Origin: an uncultured bacterium
GTDB taxonomy: Bacteria; Bacillota; Clostridia; Lachnospirales; Lachnospiraceae
DNA: 64,000 bases
Direction: 5' to 3'
Assembly: GCA_905214875.1 (NCBI GenBank)
Contig: CAJMNR010000011.1
Location: 13,752 to 77,751 of the forward strand
In this document: positions 24,174 to 33,863 of the stretch, one piece after another
How positions within the stretch are numbered: position 1 is the stretch's first letter
Layout: each line of letters begins with the position of its first letter
The notes under the pieces: generated by a model
What the model was told of the DNA's origin: nothing
What the model saw: the letters and a program-made list of their open reading frames with translations, nothing else
The model's database searches: none
Translations under genes and position numbers: made by a program

Positions 24174-26417
24174 ATGTTTGGAAGACTCAAAGAGTATGAA
24201 AAAGAAGGACAAAATGTACTGCTTACATTTGAAAAGCAGACGGCCAGAATAGAAGTCATTACGAGTAAAATCATTCGTGTATTTGCGGCATTTGGAACAA
24301 AGGAATATGCGTCCAGGGCAATCGAGGGAGAGAAACGGGTTCCTTGCAAGATAGAGGTCTATAAGGAAGCAGATGCTTTGATAATCCGTACAAAGGATGT
24401 AATCGTCAAAGTAAAAGATGAATGTAAGGTGGATTTTTATGATGCATCTGGTCAGCCAATCAGTTTGGAATACACAGGGAAAAGAACCCCTCTTCACCAA
24501 GTGCCGCAGTCATTAAAAGAGTTTTTACAGCAGGAAGGGCATACTTTTGATATCAATGAAACTGGGGATTATAAAATCCAGTGCGTACGTGCCCTTGGAA
24601 AGAAGGATGCCATCTATGGCCTTGGAGACAAGACCGGTGTATTAAATAAAAGATACTATGAATATGAGATGTGGAATACGGATAATCCGGATCCCCATGA
24701 AGACAGCTTTAAAGCGCTCTATAAGAGCATTCCATTTTTTATCGTCCTAAAAGAGAAAGGCGTATACGGAATCTTCTTTGATAATCACAATAAGACTTAT
24801 TTTGATATGGGCAAAGAAAGCGAAGAGTATTATGTGTTTGGAAGCGAAGAGGGTAATCTAGATTATTATTTCTTTGCTGGAGAGCATATGAAAGAAATCA
24901 TTGGGGAGTATACATATTTAACAGGAAGAATGCCGTTACCTCAGCTTTGGACATTAGGATATCATCAGTCTAGATGGGGATATGAAAGCGAAGCTGAAGT
25001 AAGATGGATTGCAGAGACGATGAGGAAGAATAAGATTCCTTGCGACTGTATTCATCTGGATATTGATTATATGGATAATTATAAGGTGTTTACTTGGAAT
25101 AAAGAGAACTATGAAGATCCAAAGAAATTGATGAATGATTTAAAAGAGATGGGGTATAAAGTCGTCACAATCATCGATCCTGGAGTGAAAGTGGAAGAAG
25201 GGTATAGTGTTTATGAGGAAGGAGAAAAGGCAGGGTATTTTGTAAAGGATAAGGAGGGGAATACCTATGTCAATGCAGTGTGGCCAGGAGACTCGGTGTT
25301 CCCTGATTTTGGAAGAAAAGAGGTGCGTGACTGGTGGGCAGATAAGCAGAAGTTCTTACTGGATATGGGAGTACGCGGTGTTTGGAATGATATGAATGAA
25401 CCTGCAAGCTTTAAGGGGCCATTTCCTGATGATGTGGTCTTTACCGATGAAGACCAGCCTTCTACGCACAAGGAAATGCATAATTTGTATGGACATAATA
25501 TGGGGAAGGCAACGTATGAAGGTCTAAGAAAACATGATGGAAGAAGGCCATTTGTAATTACGAGGGCTTGTTATAGCGGTTCTCAAAAATACATGCTAGG
25601 ATGGACCGGAGATAACCAGAGCCTTTGGACACATCTTCGCCTTTCGGTTGTCCAGCTTTGTAACAGCGGCTTAAGCGGCTTTCCTTTTATCGGAACAGAT
25701 GTTGGTGGATTTGGAAGTGATACGACAAAAGAGCTACTTACACGTTGGGTGCAGGTTGGCTGTTTCTCTCCATTTTTTCGAAATCACTGTGCAAAAGGAA
25801 GAAGCAATCAGGAGCCTTGGGTATTTGATGAAGAGACACTAAACATTTATCGAAAGTTTGTCAATTTGAGATATCAGCTGCTTCCTTACCTTTATGATAC
25901 CTTCTGGGAAGCAAGCAAGACAGGAATTCCAATGATTCGTCCACTTGTCTTAGAATATGAAGAGGATTCCAATGTACATAATTTAAATGATGAGTTTATG
26001 GTAGGAAGCAATCTGCTTGTTGCGCCTGTACTGGAACAGGGAGCAAGGGCAAGGCTTGTCTACCTTCCAGCTGGAGGATGGTATGATTACGAGACAAAAC
26101 ATCGTTATGAGGGAGGCACTTATATTGTAAAAGAGGCACCCCTAGATACTTGTCCGATGTTTGTAAAAGAAAATACAATACTTCCGATGTATCCGATACG
26201 GGACTTTATTGGAGAAGACAAAGACGATCTTTTGATTTTGAAAGTATTTGGAGAAGAGGCACGCTATGTACATTATCAGGATAATGGCGAAGATTTTAGC
26301 TATCAGGATGGAGCGTATAATCAGTATGAGTTTTCTTATCAGCAGGGGATACTCGTAACGGATCTGTGCCACCAAGGATATAAGGAATATAAAAAGATCC
26401 AGATTGAAGAATTGTAA
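24174..26417 (+). CDS. Glycoside hydrolase family 31 alpha-glucosidase
   Basis: A 747-residue cytosolic enzyme (no signal peptide) that cleaves terminal alpha-glucosides or related alpha-xylosides. An N-terminal beta domain (1-230) is followed by the catalytic barrel, with HLDIDYMDNYKVFTW. The nucleophile is Asp406 in WNDMNEP and the acid/base is Asp480 in GWTGDNQS. C-terminal beta domains follow. I start at ATG 24174, with GGGAGGA 9 nt upstream; the in-frame GTG 24156 precedes that site. An extended -10, TGCTATAAT, lies at 24128-24136. The cytosolic location suggests it acts on imported oligosaccharides. Confidence 0.93.
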   Translation: MFGRLKEYEKEGQNVLLTFEKQTARIEVITSKIIRVFAAFGTKEYASRAIEGEKRVPCKIEVYKEADALIIRTKDVIVKVKDECKVDFYDASGQPISLEYTGKRTPLHQVPQSLKEFLQQEGHTFDINETGDYKIQCVRALGKKDAIYGLGDKTGVLNKRYYEYEMWNTDNPDPHEDSFKALYKSIPFFIVLKEKGVYGIFFDNHNKTYFDMGKESEEYYVFGSEEGNLDYYFFAGEHMKEIIGEYTYLTGRMPLPQLWTLGYHQSRWGYESEAEVRWIAETMRKNKIPCDCIHLDIDYMDNYKVFTWNKENYEDPKKLMNDLKEMGYKVVTIIDPGVKVEEGYSVYEEGEKAGYFVKDKEGNTYVNAVWPGDSVFPDFGRKEVRDWWADKQKFLLDMGVRGVWNDMNEPASFKGPFPDDVVFTDEDQPSTHKEMHNLYGHNMGKATYEGLRKHDGRRPFVITRACYSGSQKYMLGWTGDNQSLWTHLRLSVVQLCNSGLSGFPFIGTDVGGFGSDTTKELLTRWVQVGCFSPFFRNHCAKGRSNQEPWVFDEETLNIYRKFVNLRYQLLPYLYDTFWEASKTGIPMIRPLVLEYEEDSNVHNLNDEFMVGSNLLVAPVLEQGARARLVYLPAGGWYDYETKHRYEGGTYIVKEAPLDTCPMFVKENTILPMYPIRDFIGEDKDDLLILKVFGEEARYVHYQDNGEDFSYQDGAYNQYEFSYQQGILVTDLCHQGYKEYKKIQIEEL

Positions 26418-26509
26418 CTTAGGAATGGAATGAATTCAATTTGTATGGGCAATACTATACTTAGAAATATTTACATACATAAATGGTATGTGATGAATGG
26501 AGGAAGTAT

Positions 26510-27451
26510 ATGAACGTACAAAAAAGAATAATGACGTTGCTATTGGCAATCTGTCTGTTTGCAACCGGTTGTAGTACCGGTGACAACGCTAGTCAAAATC
26601 AGGAACAAAAAGATAGCGAGAAGCCATCATTTAGAGTAACGCCTACGGAAAGCGTTGAGACAAGTGTTAATTATGACGGTAATTATCTCGTTTTAAAAAT
26701 CAAATACATTGGTTGCATTTATTTTACGGCAGAGGCACCTTGGAACAGTGATGCAGAATATATTGTCATTACAGAACTAGGGGACGAGTACAACGTAGGT
26801 GATTATGTACAAGTTATGTACAATGACATTTACGAGGTGGAAAATAATCAGTATGAAGTGTATGTTAAGGACGTAAGTGCTCCAAATGCAGTTGCCGATA
26901 CGAATACGGATTATAAGCCGGTTATTTATCTTTATCCGGAAAAGAAACAGCATGTCAGTGTGAAACTGGATTATACAGGAACAATCACAGTATCTTCACC
27001 AGAGTATAAGAACAATGGATGGGAAGTTGAGGCTGAGCCAGACGGAACCCTGCTTGCAGATGATGGTAAGGAGTATCCTTATATCTTTTGGGAGGGTATA
27101 CGAGAGATGGCGTTTGACCTTTCTGAGGGATTTTGTGTAAAAGGAGCAGATACGGAAGGATTCTTAAAAGAGAAGCTTTCCTATATGGGGCTTACAGAAA
27201 AGGAAGCAACGGAATTTATTAATTTCTGGCTTCCTTATATGAAAGGCAATGCCTATAACCTAATTTCATTCCAGGGAAGCGCATATACCGATTATGCAAA
27301 GCTATCCATCACTCCAAAGCCTGACAGCATATTACGTGTCTATATGGTATTTAAGCCATTGAAAAAGAAAACAGAGATTAAAGAACAGAAGCTTACCACA
27401 TTTAAGCGAAAAGGATTTACAGTCGTGGAGTGGGGCGGAACAATTCAATAA
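26510..27451 (+). CDS. Conserved lipoprotein with KPVIYLYP domain, unknown function
   Basis: A 313-residue exported lipoprotein with lipobox FATGC, Cys21. After a polar linker and a small beta region, a larger domain starts at KPVIYLYPEKKQHVSVKLDY (about residue 140). It contains WEVEAEPDGTL, YPYIFWEG, DLSEGFCVKG and a helical stretch LGLTEKEATEFINFWLP-like. This domain recurs in clostridial proteins but has no function known to me. GGAGGAAG gives a clear ribosome site for ATG 26510. The upstream in-frame codons (from 26483) precede that site and lack a signal peptide layout. Confidence 0.78.
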   Translation: MNVQKRIMTLLLAICLFATGCSTGDNASQNQEQKDSEKPSFRVTPTESVETSVNYDGNYLVLKIKYIGCIYFTAEAPWNSDAEYIVITELGDEYNVGDYVQVMYNDIYEVENNQYEVYVKDVSAPNAVADTNTDYKPVIYLYPEKKQHVSVKLDYTGTITVSSPEYKNNGWEVEAEPDGTLLADDGKEYPYIFWEGIREMAFDLSEGFCVKGADTEGFLKEKLSYMGLTEKEATEFINFWLPYMKGNAYNLISFQGSAYTDYAKLSITPKPDSILRVYMVFKPLKKKTEIKEQKLTTFKRKGFTVVEWGGTIQ

Positions 27452-27460
27452 AATAGTTAT

Positions 27461-27522
27461 GATACCTCTTAGTAAAAAGCGTAAAGTTTCGAAGAAATGT
27501 TTTTTGGTGAGAGGTATTTTTT
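27461..27522 (+). terminator. Terminator after the KPVIYLYP lipoprotein gene
   Basis: GATACCTCT pairs with AGAGGTATT across a 35-nt loop, followed by TTTTTTG. Confidence 0.6.
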
Positions 27523-27634
27523 GTGGCGTATGGAATAAAAAGTAAAAAAGATTTATACTATTTGTATAGAGTTTGACGAAACAATGGGGTGAGTAGTGAA
27601 AGATATCCGTAAAAAAGTAAGGAGGGCTTTGTTT

Positions 27635-28195
27635 ATGGGGGAACGAGAGTTAGCAAGTACATATCCACTAAAATTTGAGGACATACGGGATCGTTTTGTT
27701 GAGAGAATGCCAAAAGGTTCAGCAATCCTGGATTTTGGCTGCAGATCAGGACGTGATACCATTTTTTTTACGAAGAAAGAGTTAAGAGTCACGCCAGTGG
27801 AAAGTTCTAAAGTCTTATGCAATATTGCAACAAAGAATACCGGAATCAGGGTAAGGCATATGATGTATAACGAGTTAAGGGAGACTGGAAAGTATGATGG
27901 AATATGGACCAGTTCTGCTATCCACCATCTTACCTATAACCAGTTGGTTGATGTATTTGCAAGGGCCTGTCGGGCGTTGAAGCCAAACGGAATATTTTAC
28001 GTATCTTTTAATTATGGGGTATTTGAAGGTGTACGTAATGGACGGAATGTTACGGATATGAACGAGGATAAGATTAAACAGGTACTTGGGAAGGTAAAAG
28101 GCTTAGTTGTTGAAGAAATGACCTTGATTTCAGATACAAGACCAGACAGAGGAAAGCAGCTATGGCTGCATATCTTTTTACGTAAGAATGATTAA
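27635..28195 (+). CDS. Class I SAM-dependent methyltransferase
   Basis: A 186-residue Rossmann-fold methyltransferase. Motif I is ILDFGCRSGRD, the acidic end of strand 2 is PVES, motif III is DGIWTSSAIHHL and motif IV is LKPNGIFYVSF. The substrate is not evident, and small clostridial members of this group are uncharacterised. ATG 27635 has GGAGG 9 nt upstream and is my choice. The frame extends to GTG 27596, which would add 13 basic residues but has a poorer site. Confidence 0.85.
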   Translation: MGERELASTYPLKFEDIRDRFVERMPKGSAILDFGCRSGRDTIFFTKKELRVTPVESSKVLCNIATKNTGIRVRHMMYNELRETGKYDGIWTSSAIHHLTYNQLVDVFARACRALKPNGIFYVSFNYGVFEGVRNGRNVTDMNEDKIKQVLGKVKGLVVEEMTLISDTRPDRGKQLWLHIFLRKND

Positions 28196-28203
28196 GAATA
28201 GTG

Positions 28204-28239
28204 AAAGGGGCAGTCAGAGAAGTCTGGCGCCTCTTTTTT
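28204..28239 (+). terminator. Terminator after the methyltransferase gene
   Basis: A GC-rich stem with one bulge (28204-28218 with 28223-28236), a GAAG loop and six T. Confidence 0.75.
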
Positions 28240-28330
28240 GTTATGCAAAGTCGTGGACAGGTTTTCGTTCACTGCATAGTGGAGATACTAGTAATAAAAT
28301 AACAATCGTTAAGGAAAAGGAGCATACGTT

Positions 28331-28834
28331 ATGGAAGAATCTATGTATACACATACTTGTTATCCAATCTATAATTCAGAGTCGAAAGTACTTATTCTTG
28401 GAACATTTCCAAGCGTAAAATCGAGAGAGATGAAGTTTTATTATTCTCACCCACAGAATCGTTTTTGGAAGCTGATGGCCATGCTTTTTAATTCCGAACC
28501 ATTAGTGACCGTTGAACAAAAGAAGACACTGCTATTAAAGAATCATGTTGCACTATGGGATGTCGTATCGAGCTGTACCATTATAGGCTCAAGCGATAGC
28601 AGTATTAAGAACGTTGTTCCTTCCGATATAAACAGCATATTACAGGAAGCAGACATCAAGAAAATCTATGGAAATGGGAGTAAAGCGGTAGAGCTTTATA
28701 ATAAATTACTTTTGCCAAAGACGAATCGGGAAATTATAAAATTACCGAGCACATCCCCTGCAAATGCAAGGTTTAACTTGGATTCCTTATATGAAGAATG
28801 GAAGATTATAATTGACGAATTATTCCAAAAATAG
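28331..28834 (+). CDS. DNA-deoxyinosine glycosylase, uracil-DNA glycosylase superfamily
   Basis: A 167-residue DNA-repair enzyme. It opens THTCYPIYNSESKVLILGTFPS, with motif 1 GTFPSVKSREMKFYYSHPQ, then NRFW and the late motif LPSTSPANARF. This is the pattern of the family 6 (hypoxanthine-DNA glycosylase, HDG) group of the uracil-DNA glycosylase superfamily, which removes deaminated adenine. It sits beside mutY, so the two form a small base-excision-repair neighbourhood, though separate promoters are likely. ATG 28331 is preceded by AAGGAGCATACGTT. Confidence 0.88.
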   Translation: MEESMYTHTCYPIYNSESKVLILGTFPSVKSREMKFYYSHPQNRFWKLMAMLFNSEPLVTVEQKKTLLLKNHVALWDVVSSCTIIGSSDSSIKNVVPSDINSILQEADIKKIYGNGSKAVELYNKLLLPKTNREIIKLPSTSPANARFNLDSLYEEWKIIIDELFQK

Positions 28835-28942
28835 GCTGTATATTTTTGCACTTTAATGTAGTATAATCTAAAGTTGAGTTGGTTTCATTTGAAACTAAAA
28901 GATGTTTCGTAGTTAACTTAGATAGAAAGAAAAGGTGGATAA

Positions 28943-30031
28943 ATGTCATATAAGTACGAGCCTATAGTGGACAAATTACTAGTTTGGTTTGATGAGAATA
29001 GACGAACACTTCCTTGGAGGGAAGATCCGCGTCCGTATTATGTCTGGGTATCGGAAATTATGCTTCAACAGACAAGAGTTGAGGCTGTTAAAGGATATTT
29101 TGATAGATTCACAAAAGAGCTTCCAACCATTCAAGCATTAGCGGAAGCAAGCGAAGAAAAAATACTAAAGTTATGGGAAGGGCTCGGTTATTACAACCGT
29201 GTTCGTAATCTTCAGAAGGCAGCACAAATCGTTGTCAGTGATTACAATGGACAACTTCCAGACACATATGAAGAATTGATAAAATTACCTGGGATTGGTT
29301 CCTATACAGCAGGTGCAATTGCATCGATTGCTTATCAGAAACGTGTTCCAGCCGTGGATGGTAATGTGCTTCGAATTGTAAAGCGTTTAGCTGCAAGCTA
29401 TGATGACATTACGAAACAGAAAGTAGTAAAAGAAGTAGAATGTGAGATGAAGGCAATCATGCCGGTACGTTCTGGAGATTTCAATCAGGCGCTTATGGAT
29501 CTTGGTGCTACCATTTGTATTCCGAATGGACGACCACTTTGCGAGAAGTGTCCAATTGCAGAGCACTGCGAAGGAAGAAAACAAGATATCATGATGCTTT
29601 TACCTGTAAAGCCATCTAAAAAGCCAAGAAAAATTGAGGAAAAGACGATCTTAGTCATGGAATATGAGAGCAAATATGCGTTGAATCGTCGCCCTAAGAA
29701 AGGCTTGCTTGCAGGATTATGGGAGTTACCGAATGTAGAAGGAAGACTTACCGTAGAGGAATTAAATGATAAGCTAAAAGAACTTGGCGTGGTTGACTAT
29801 GAAATCGAACTTCTAGGAAAAGCAAAGCATATTTTTAGTCATATTGAGTGGCATATGCTTGGTTATCATATAGTAATAAAGAATAAAACTGATAATATTC
29901 GACCAAACGTTTCTGATGCGGGAGAATTATCACGTTCCCTTGAGGAATATTCATGGATGACAACATCCAAGCTTAAGGAAGATATCGCGCTTCCAACAGC
30001 ATTTGAATATTATAAGTGTTGGGAACGATAG
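28943..30031 (+). CDS. mutY: A/G-specific adenine glycosylase
   Basis: A 362-residue base-excision enzyme that removes adenine opposite 8-oxoguanine. The catalytic Glu is in SEIMLQQTRVEA, and the helix-hairpin-helix is LPGIGSYTAGAIASIA. The catalytic Asp is in VPAVDGNVLRIVKR. The [4Fe-4S] loop is CIPNGRPLCEKCPIAEHC, with seven residues between the first two cysteines. The C-terminal NUDIX-like domain (about 230-355), which recognises 8-oxoG, contains KGLLAGLWELPN and HIFSHIEWHM. Length is normal. A permease gene follows after 40 nt and may be co-transcribed. Confidence 0.96.
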   Translation: MSYKYEPIVDKLLVWFDENRRTLPWREDPRPYYVWVSEIMLQQTRVEAVKGYFDRFTKELPTIQALAEASEEKILKLWEGLGYYNRVRNLQKAAQIVVSDYNGQLPDTYEELIKLPGIGSYTAGAIASIAYQKRVPAVDGNVLRIVKRLAASYDDITKQKVVKEVECEMKAIMPVRSGDFNQALMDLGATICIPNGRPLCEKCPIAEHCEGRKQDIMMLLPVKPSKKPRKIEEKTILVMEYESKYALNRRPKKGLLAGLWELPNVEGRLTVEELNDKLKELGVVDYEIELLGKAKHIFSHIEWHMLGYHIVIKNKTDNIRPNVSDAGELSRSLEEYSWMTTSKLKEDIALPTAFEYYKCWER

Positions 30032-30071
30032 AAAAAACGGACCTATAAGGTTGACAGAAAGGGAATGATGT

Positions 30072-31427
30072 ATGCAAAAAGGGAATTATGGTTTATTTAC
30101 TGCCATCACCATGATTACGGGTGTAGTAATCGGTTCTGGTATTTTCTTTAAATCAGACGATGTACTTTTATACACAAATGGAAATATGTTTTTAGGGGTA
30201 TTAGTGTTTATAATTGCAGCCATTGCAATTATCTTTGGATGTCTGGCAGTATCACAATTGGCAACAAGAACAGACAATCCAGGAGGAATCATTGCTTATG
30301 CAGAAGAATTCGTAAATGATAAGGTTGCCTCTGCATTTGGCTGGTTTCAGACGTTTTTATATTTACCAGCATTGATTGCCGTAGTTTCTATGGTAAGTGG
30401 AATGTATATTTGCCAGCTTTTTGGCATTAAGGGAAGTAATTTGATTTTCTGTTTATATGGATTTGGAGCGTGTGTGATTCTCTTTGGATTTAATATTTTA
30501 TCCGCACGTTTAGGTGGTCTATTTCAAAATGCATCGATGATCATAAAATTGGTTCCACTATTTTTAATTGGTATTTTAGGTGTGATTTTTGGAAATCCGG
30601 GAGAAATCGTTGCAAATGATATGGAGACGATCAGAACGACAGCTGCACAGGCAACATGGCTTACTGCGTTTGCACCAATTGCATTTTCTTTTGATGGATG
30701 GATTGTTGCAACAAGCATTAGTCATGAGATTCGCGACAGCAAACGTAATCTCCCAATCGCATTAATTTGTGCACCAATTGTAATCTTACTTTCCTATTTG
30801 ATGTATTTTATTGGTGTTACCTCATTAGTGGGTACGGAAACAGTGATCGCACAAGGAAATGATAGCGTGTATACTGCTTGCAATATGCTCTTTGGACCAA
30901 TTGGATCCAAGGCATTATTAGTGTTTATCGTTGTTTCGGTATTAGGTACGTTAAATGGCCTTATTATGGCAATGATTCGTCAGCCATATTCTCTTGCGAT
31001 TAGAAACTTCCTACCTGGTTCTGAATTTTTTGCAACTGAAAGCAAACGATTTAGTGGTATGGCAGTGAATTCAGGCATATTCGGTTTCGTCATTTCTATG
31101 GTATGGTTAGTGATTCACTATTTTACCCTAGAGGCAGGAATGCAAGGAGATGTTTCTGAAATCGCAATCAGTGTAAGCTACTTAAATTACTGCGTCCTTT
31201 ATTATGTAGTAATCAAGCTTACTAGAAAAGGTGAAATCAAGAACAAGTTTATGGGATATGTCGTTCCAGTATTAGCGATGGTAGGCTCAGGCGTAATTCT
31301 TCTTGGCTGTGTAACTCATCCATATTTCCCAATCTATCTTATGATCTGTTATGGAATCATGGGAGTAGGGTATTATTATGGATTGAAAAGCAGCAGAATT
31401 GCTATCGTTAGCCCAGAAATGGAATAA
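30072..31427 (+). CDS. APC-superfamily amino acid permease
   Basis: A 451-residue membrane transporter with about 12 helices. Helix 1 carries the unwound substrate motif GVVIGSGIFF of the amino acid-polyamine-organocation superfamily. Helix 6 includes FAPIAFSFDGWIVA. It is most like clostridial L-type amino acid exchangers, but the substrate cannot be read from sequence. The ribosome site AAAGGGAATG is close to ATG. It lies 40 nt downstream of mutY and ends in a terminator between convergent genes. Confidence 0.9.
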   Translation: MQKGNYGLFTAITMITGVVIGSGIFFKSDDVLLYTNGNMFLGVLVFIIAAIAIIFGCLAVSQLATRTDNPGGIIAYAEEFVNDKVASAFGWFQTFLYLPALIAVVSMVSGMYICQLFGIKGSNLIFCLYGFGACVILFGFNILSARLGGLFQNASMIIKLVPLFLIGILGVIFGNPGEIVANDMETIRTTAAQATWLTAFAPIAFSFDGWIVATSISHEIRDSKRNLPIALICAPIVILLSYLMYFIGVTSLVGTETVIAQGNDSVYTACNMLFGPIGSKALLVFIVVSVLGTLNGLIMAMIRQPYSLAIRNFLPGSEFFATESKRFSGMAVNSGIFGFVISMVWLVIHYFTLEAGMQGDVSEIAISVSYLNYCVLYYVVIKLTRKGEIKNKFMGYVVPVLAMVGSGVILLGCVTHPYFPIYLMICYGIMGVGYYYGLKSSRIAIVSPEME

Positions 31428-31431
31428 ATAT

Positions 31432-31477
31432 AAAGGGTTTATTATTTATGGTAAAAGTAAATAGTAAACCCTTTTTT
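31432..31477. terminator. Terminator between the permease and the LysR gene
   Basis: AAAGGGTTTATTATT pairs with AATAGTAAACCCTTT (one mismatch), followed by TTTTTT. Confidence 0.75.
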
Positions 31478-31540
31478 GTGTACGAGAATACAGAAGATAT
31501 CTCAGACAATTATAACAAGGAAAAGCAAGTCATACATGGA

Positions 31541-32446
31541 TTACTCTATTTCCTTTGTTTCATAGAATTCAATAAATTTGGCCATTGCTTCCGTAATTGG
31601 AAACTTAGTGGAATAAGCAAATCCAACTTGACGTTTTTCAATGGCATTCTTAAGCGGAATCTCGATGAGGGCGCCGGAGGAAAGTTCATCTTCAACGAAT
31701 TCTCCGATGACGCATGCAACGCCGAGGCCGATTTTAGCAAAGTCAATTAGCAGGTCCATACTGGTAACTTCCAATACCTGATTCGTGACAATGCCGTTTT
31801 CTTCAAAATATTTTTCAATAAACATACGCGTTATGTTTTTCTCATTTAATAGCATGAGATTTGCCGTACTAAAGATGGTTTCTTCATCAAATCCGTCTTG
31901 TCGTATTGCAAGGTTCTCAAGGTAGCTTTTCGTTGTGACAAAACAGTCATGAATCTGCTTAATAGAATAAAAATGCATATCCTTAAGGTCATTAGGATGA
32001 CCAATTAGTCCAATATCAATTTTGTTTTCTTCTAGTGCCTTAATTGTTTCAAACGTAGAATGGCATTCAATTGTAATCTTGATATGTGGATATTCGGAAA
32101 GGAATCTCTTTAAGTAGGGAAGTAATATGTATTTACATAAGGTCGTGCTTACGCCGATGCGAATATGTCCGATTCCTAAGGTCTTAATCTTATCAATTCT
32201 TTGGTTGGCAAGCTTTAATGTATCAAATGCGCTTGCAGTTGCTTCATAAAGGATTTTTCCTTCATCCGTTAAGACGACACCTCTCGAATTACGGTAGAAC
32301 AATTTGACATCAAGAGCGGCTTCCAGTTTGCTGATCGATTTACTAATGGCAGGCTGACTGATAAATAGTTCCTTGGAGGCTTTTGATATATTGCCGGTTT
32401 TGGCTACCGTATAAAAGATGCGGTAAGAGGATAAGTTTTGGTCCAT
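31541..32446 (-). CDS. LysR-family transcriptional regulator, probable leu-operon regulator
   Basis: A 301-residue regulator. The N-terminal winged helix has YRIFYTVAKTGNISKASKEL and ISQPAISKSISKLE, the standard LysR recognition helix. The effector-binding domain (about 90-295) starts IGHIRIGVSTTL. It is transcribed divergently from leuC, with 137 nt between start codons, which for LysR regulators usually means control of the neighbour and of itself. A perfect 8-bp inverted repeat lies in the shared region. The co-inducer may be a leucine-pathway intermediate such as isopropylmalate; that is inference. Confidence 0.92.
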   Translation of the reverse strand: MDQNLSSYRIFYTVAKTGNISKASKELFISQPAISKSISKLEAALDVKLFYRNSRGVVLTDEGKILYEATASAFDTLKLANQRIDKIKTLGIGHIRIGVSTTLCKYILLPYLKRFLSEYPHIKITIECHSTFETIKALEENKIDIGLIGHPNDLKDMHFYSIKQIHDCFVTTKSYLENLAIRQDGFDEETIFSTANLMLLNEKNITRMFIEKYFEENGIVTNQVLEVTSMDLLIDFAKIGLGVACVIGEFVEDELSSGALIEIPLKNAIEKRQVGFAYSTKFPITEAMAKFIEFYETKEIE

Positions 32447-32477
32447 AGAGGTATCATCTCCTTCTCGTTATTGTTCC

Positions 32478-32496
32478 CTATAACTGAAAGTTATAG
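32478..32496. promoter_or_regulatory. Inverted repeat in the LysR-leuC divergent region, likely operator
   Basis: CTATAACT-GAA-AGTTATAG is a perfect palindrome of the size and T-N11-A form bound by LysR proteins. A TATACT -10 for leuC is at 32540-32545 with a poor -35, as expected for activated transcription. Confidence 0.65.
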
Positions 32497-32583
32497 TATG
32501 TATTCATATTATGTATTTTTATTATAACAAATAGTATGCTATACTTCAAACATCAAGATAAGAAATTGAAGGAGGAGTGCTTT

Positions 32584-33849
32584 ATGGGAATGACTATGAC
32601 CCAAAAGATATTGGCAGCTCATGCCGGATTAGATTCTGTTGTAGCTGGTCAGTTGATTGAAGCAGATCTTGACTTAGTATTGGCAAATGACATTACTGGT
32701 CCTGTTGCAATCCATGAGGTAGAAAAGCTGAATAATAAAACAGTATTTGATAAGGATAAGATTGCCCTAGTACCAGATCATTTTACCCCAAATAAAGATA
32801 TTAAATCTGCAGAGCATTGTAAATGCGTACGTAATTTTGCAAAAGATCATGACATTACCAATTACTTTGAAATTGGCGAAATGGGAATCGAGCATGCACT
32901 ACTTCCTGAAAAAGGATTAATCGTAGCAGGAGAAACATGCATCGGAGCAGATTCACATACATGTACATATGGAGCATTAGGAGCATTTTCTACAGGTGTT
33001 GGAAGCACAGACATGGGCGCTGGCATGATGACAGGAAAAGCATGGTTTAAAGTACCTAGTGCAATTAAAGTTATATTAACAGGAAAACCACAAAAATGGG
33101 TAAGTGGTAAAGATATTATCTTACATTTAATCGGAATGATTGGTGTAGATGGAGCACTTTACAAATCATTAGAATTCGTAGGAGACGGAATTAAGAATCT
33201 TACAATGGATGACCGTTTTTCAATTGCCAATATGGCCATTGAAGCAGGCGCAAAAAATGGTATCTTCCCAGTAGATGAGTTAACAGTCGAATACATGAAA
33301 GAGCATTCTAAAAAGGAATATAAAGTATACGAAGCAGATGAAGATGCCGAGTATGATGAAGAAATCACAATTGATTTATCAACACTTGAACCAACCGTAG
33401 CATTTCCTCATTTGCCAGAGAATACAAGAACAGTAAAAGAAGCCGGAGAAGTAGAAATCGATCAAGTTGTTATTGGATCCTGTACAAATGGACGTATCGG
33501 AGACTTACGAATTGCTGCAAAGGTATTAGAAGGAAGACACGTGAAAAAAGGAATGAGAGCAATCGTATTCCCAGCAACACAGGCCATCTACCTTCAAGCA
33601 ATGGAAGAAGGACTTATTCAGACATTTATCAAAGCAGGAGCAGTAGTAAGCACACCAACATGCGGACCATGCCTTGGAGGGCATATGGGAATTCTTGCAG
33701 CCGGTGAACGTGCCGTTTCTACTACAAACCGTAATTTCGTTGGTCGTATGGGTCATGTTGAAAGCGAAGTATACCTTGTAAGTCCAGCAGTTGCAGCAGC
33801 AAGCGCCGTTACAGGTAAGATCAGCGAACCTAGTGAATTAGGATTATAA
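32584..33849 (+). CDS. leuC: 3-isopropylmalate dehydratase large subunit
   Basis: A 421-residue aconitase-family subunit that, with LeuD, isomerises 2- to 3-isopropylmalate in leucine synthesis. The [4Fe-4S] ligands are Cys in GSCTNGR and the pair in TCGPCLGG. Other aconitase landmarks include TCIGADSHTCTYGA and STTNRNFVGRMG. I start at ATG 32584, with GGAGGAG 6 nt upstream. The in-frame ATG 32536 lies inside the -10 region and cannot be translated from that promoter. leuD follows after 14 nt. Confidence 0.97.
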   Translation: MGMTMTQKILAAHAGLDSVVAGQLIEADLDLVLANDITGPVAIHEVEKLNNKTVFDKDKIALVPDHFTPNKDIKSAEHCKCVRNFAKDHDITNYFEIGEMGIEHALLPEKGLIVAGETCIGADSHTCTYGALGAFSTGVGSTDMGAGMMTGKAWFKVPSAIKVILTGKPQKWVSGKDIILHLIGMIGVDGALYKSLEFVGDGIKNLTMDDRFSIANMAIEAGAKNGIFPVDELTVEYMKEHSKKEYKVYEADEDAEYDEEITIDLSTLEPTVAFPHLPENTRTVKEAGEVEIDQVVIGSCTNGRIGDLRIAAKVLEGRHVKKGMRAIVFPATQAIYLQAMEEGLIQTFIKAGAVVSTPTCGPCLGGHMGILAAGERAVSTTNRNFVGRMGHVESEVYLVSPAVAAASAVTGKISEPSELGL

Positions 33850-33863
33850 AAGGAGGAATATAG

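Noticed and set aside
21097..26417. Functional vancomycin resistance operon
   Set aside because: No D-Ala-D-Lac ligase or VanX dipeptidase is present between the VanH-like gene and the glucosidase gene, so resistance cannot be claimed.
28188..28418. 76-residue frame between the methyltransferase and DNA glycosylase genes
   Set aside because: It runs through a terminator hairpin and overlaps the real glycosylase start in another frame.
32536..32583. Longer leuC start at ATG 32536
   Set aside because: The codon lies inside the predicted -10 region and the extra residues are not LeuC-like. GGAGGAG precedes ATG 32584.
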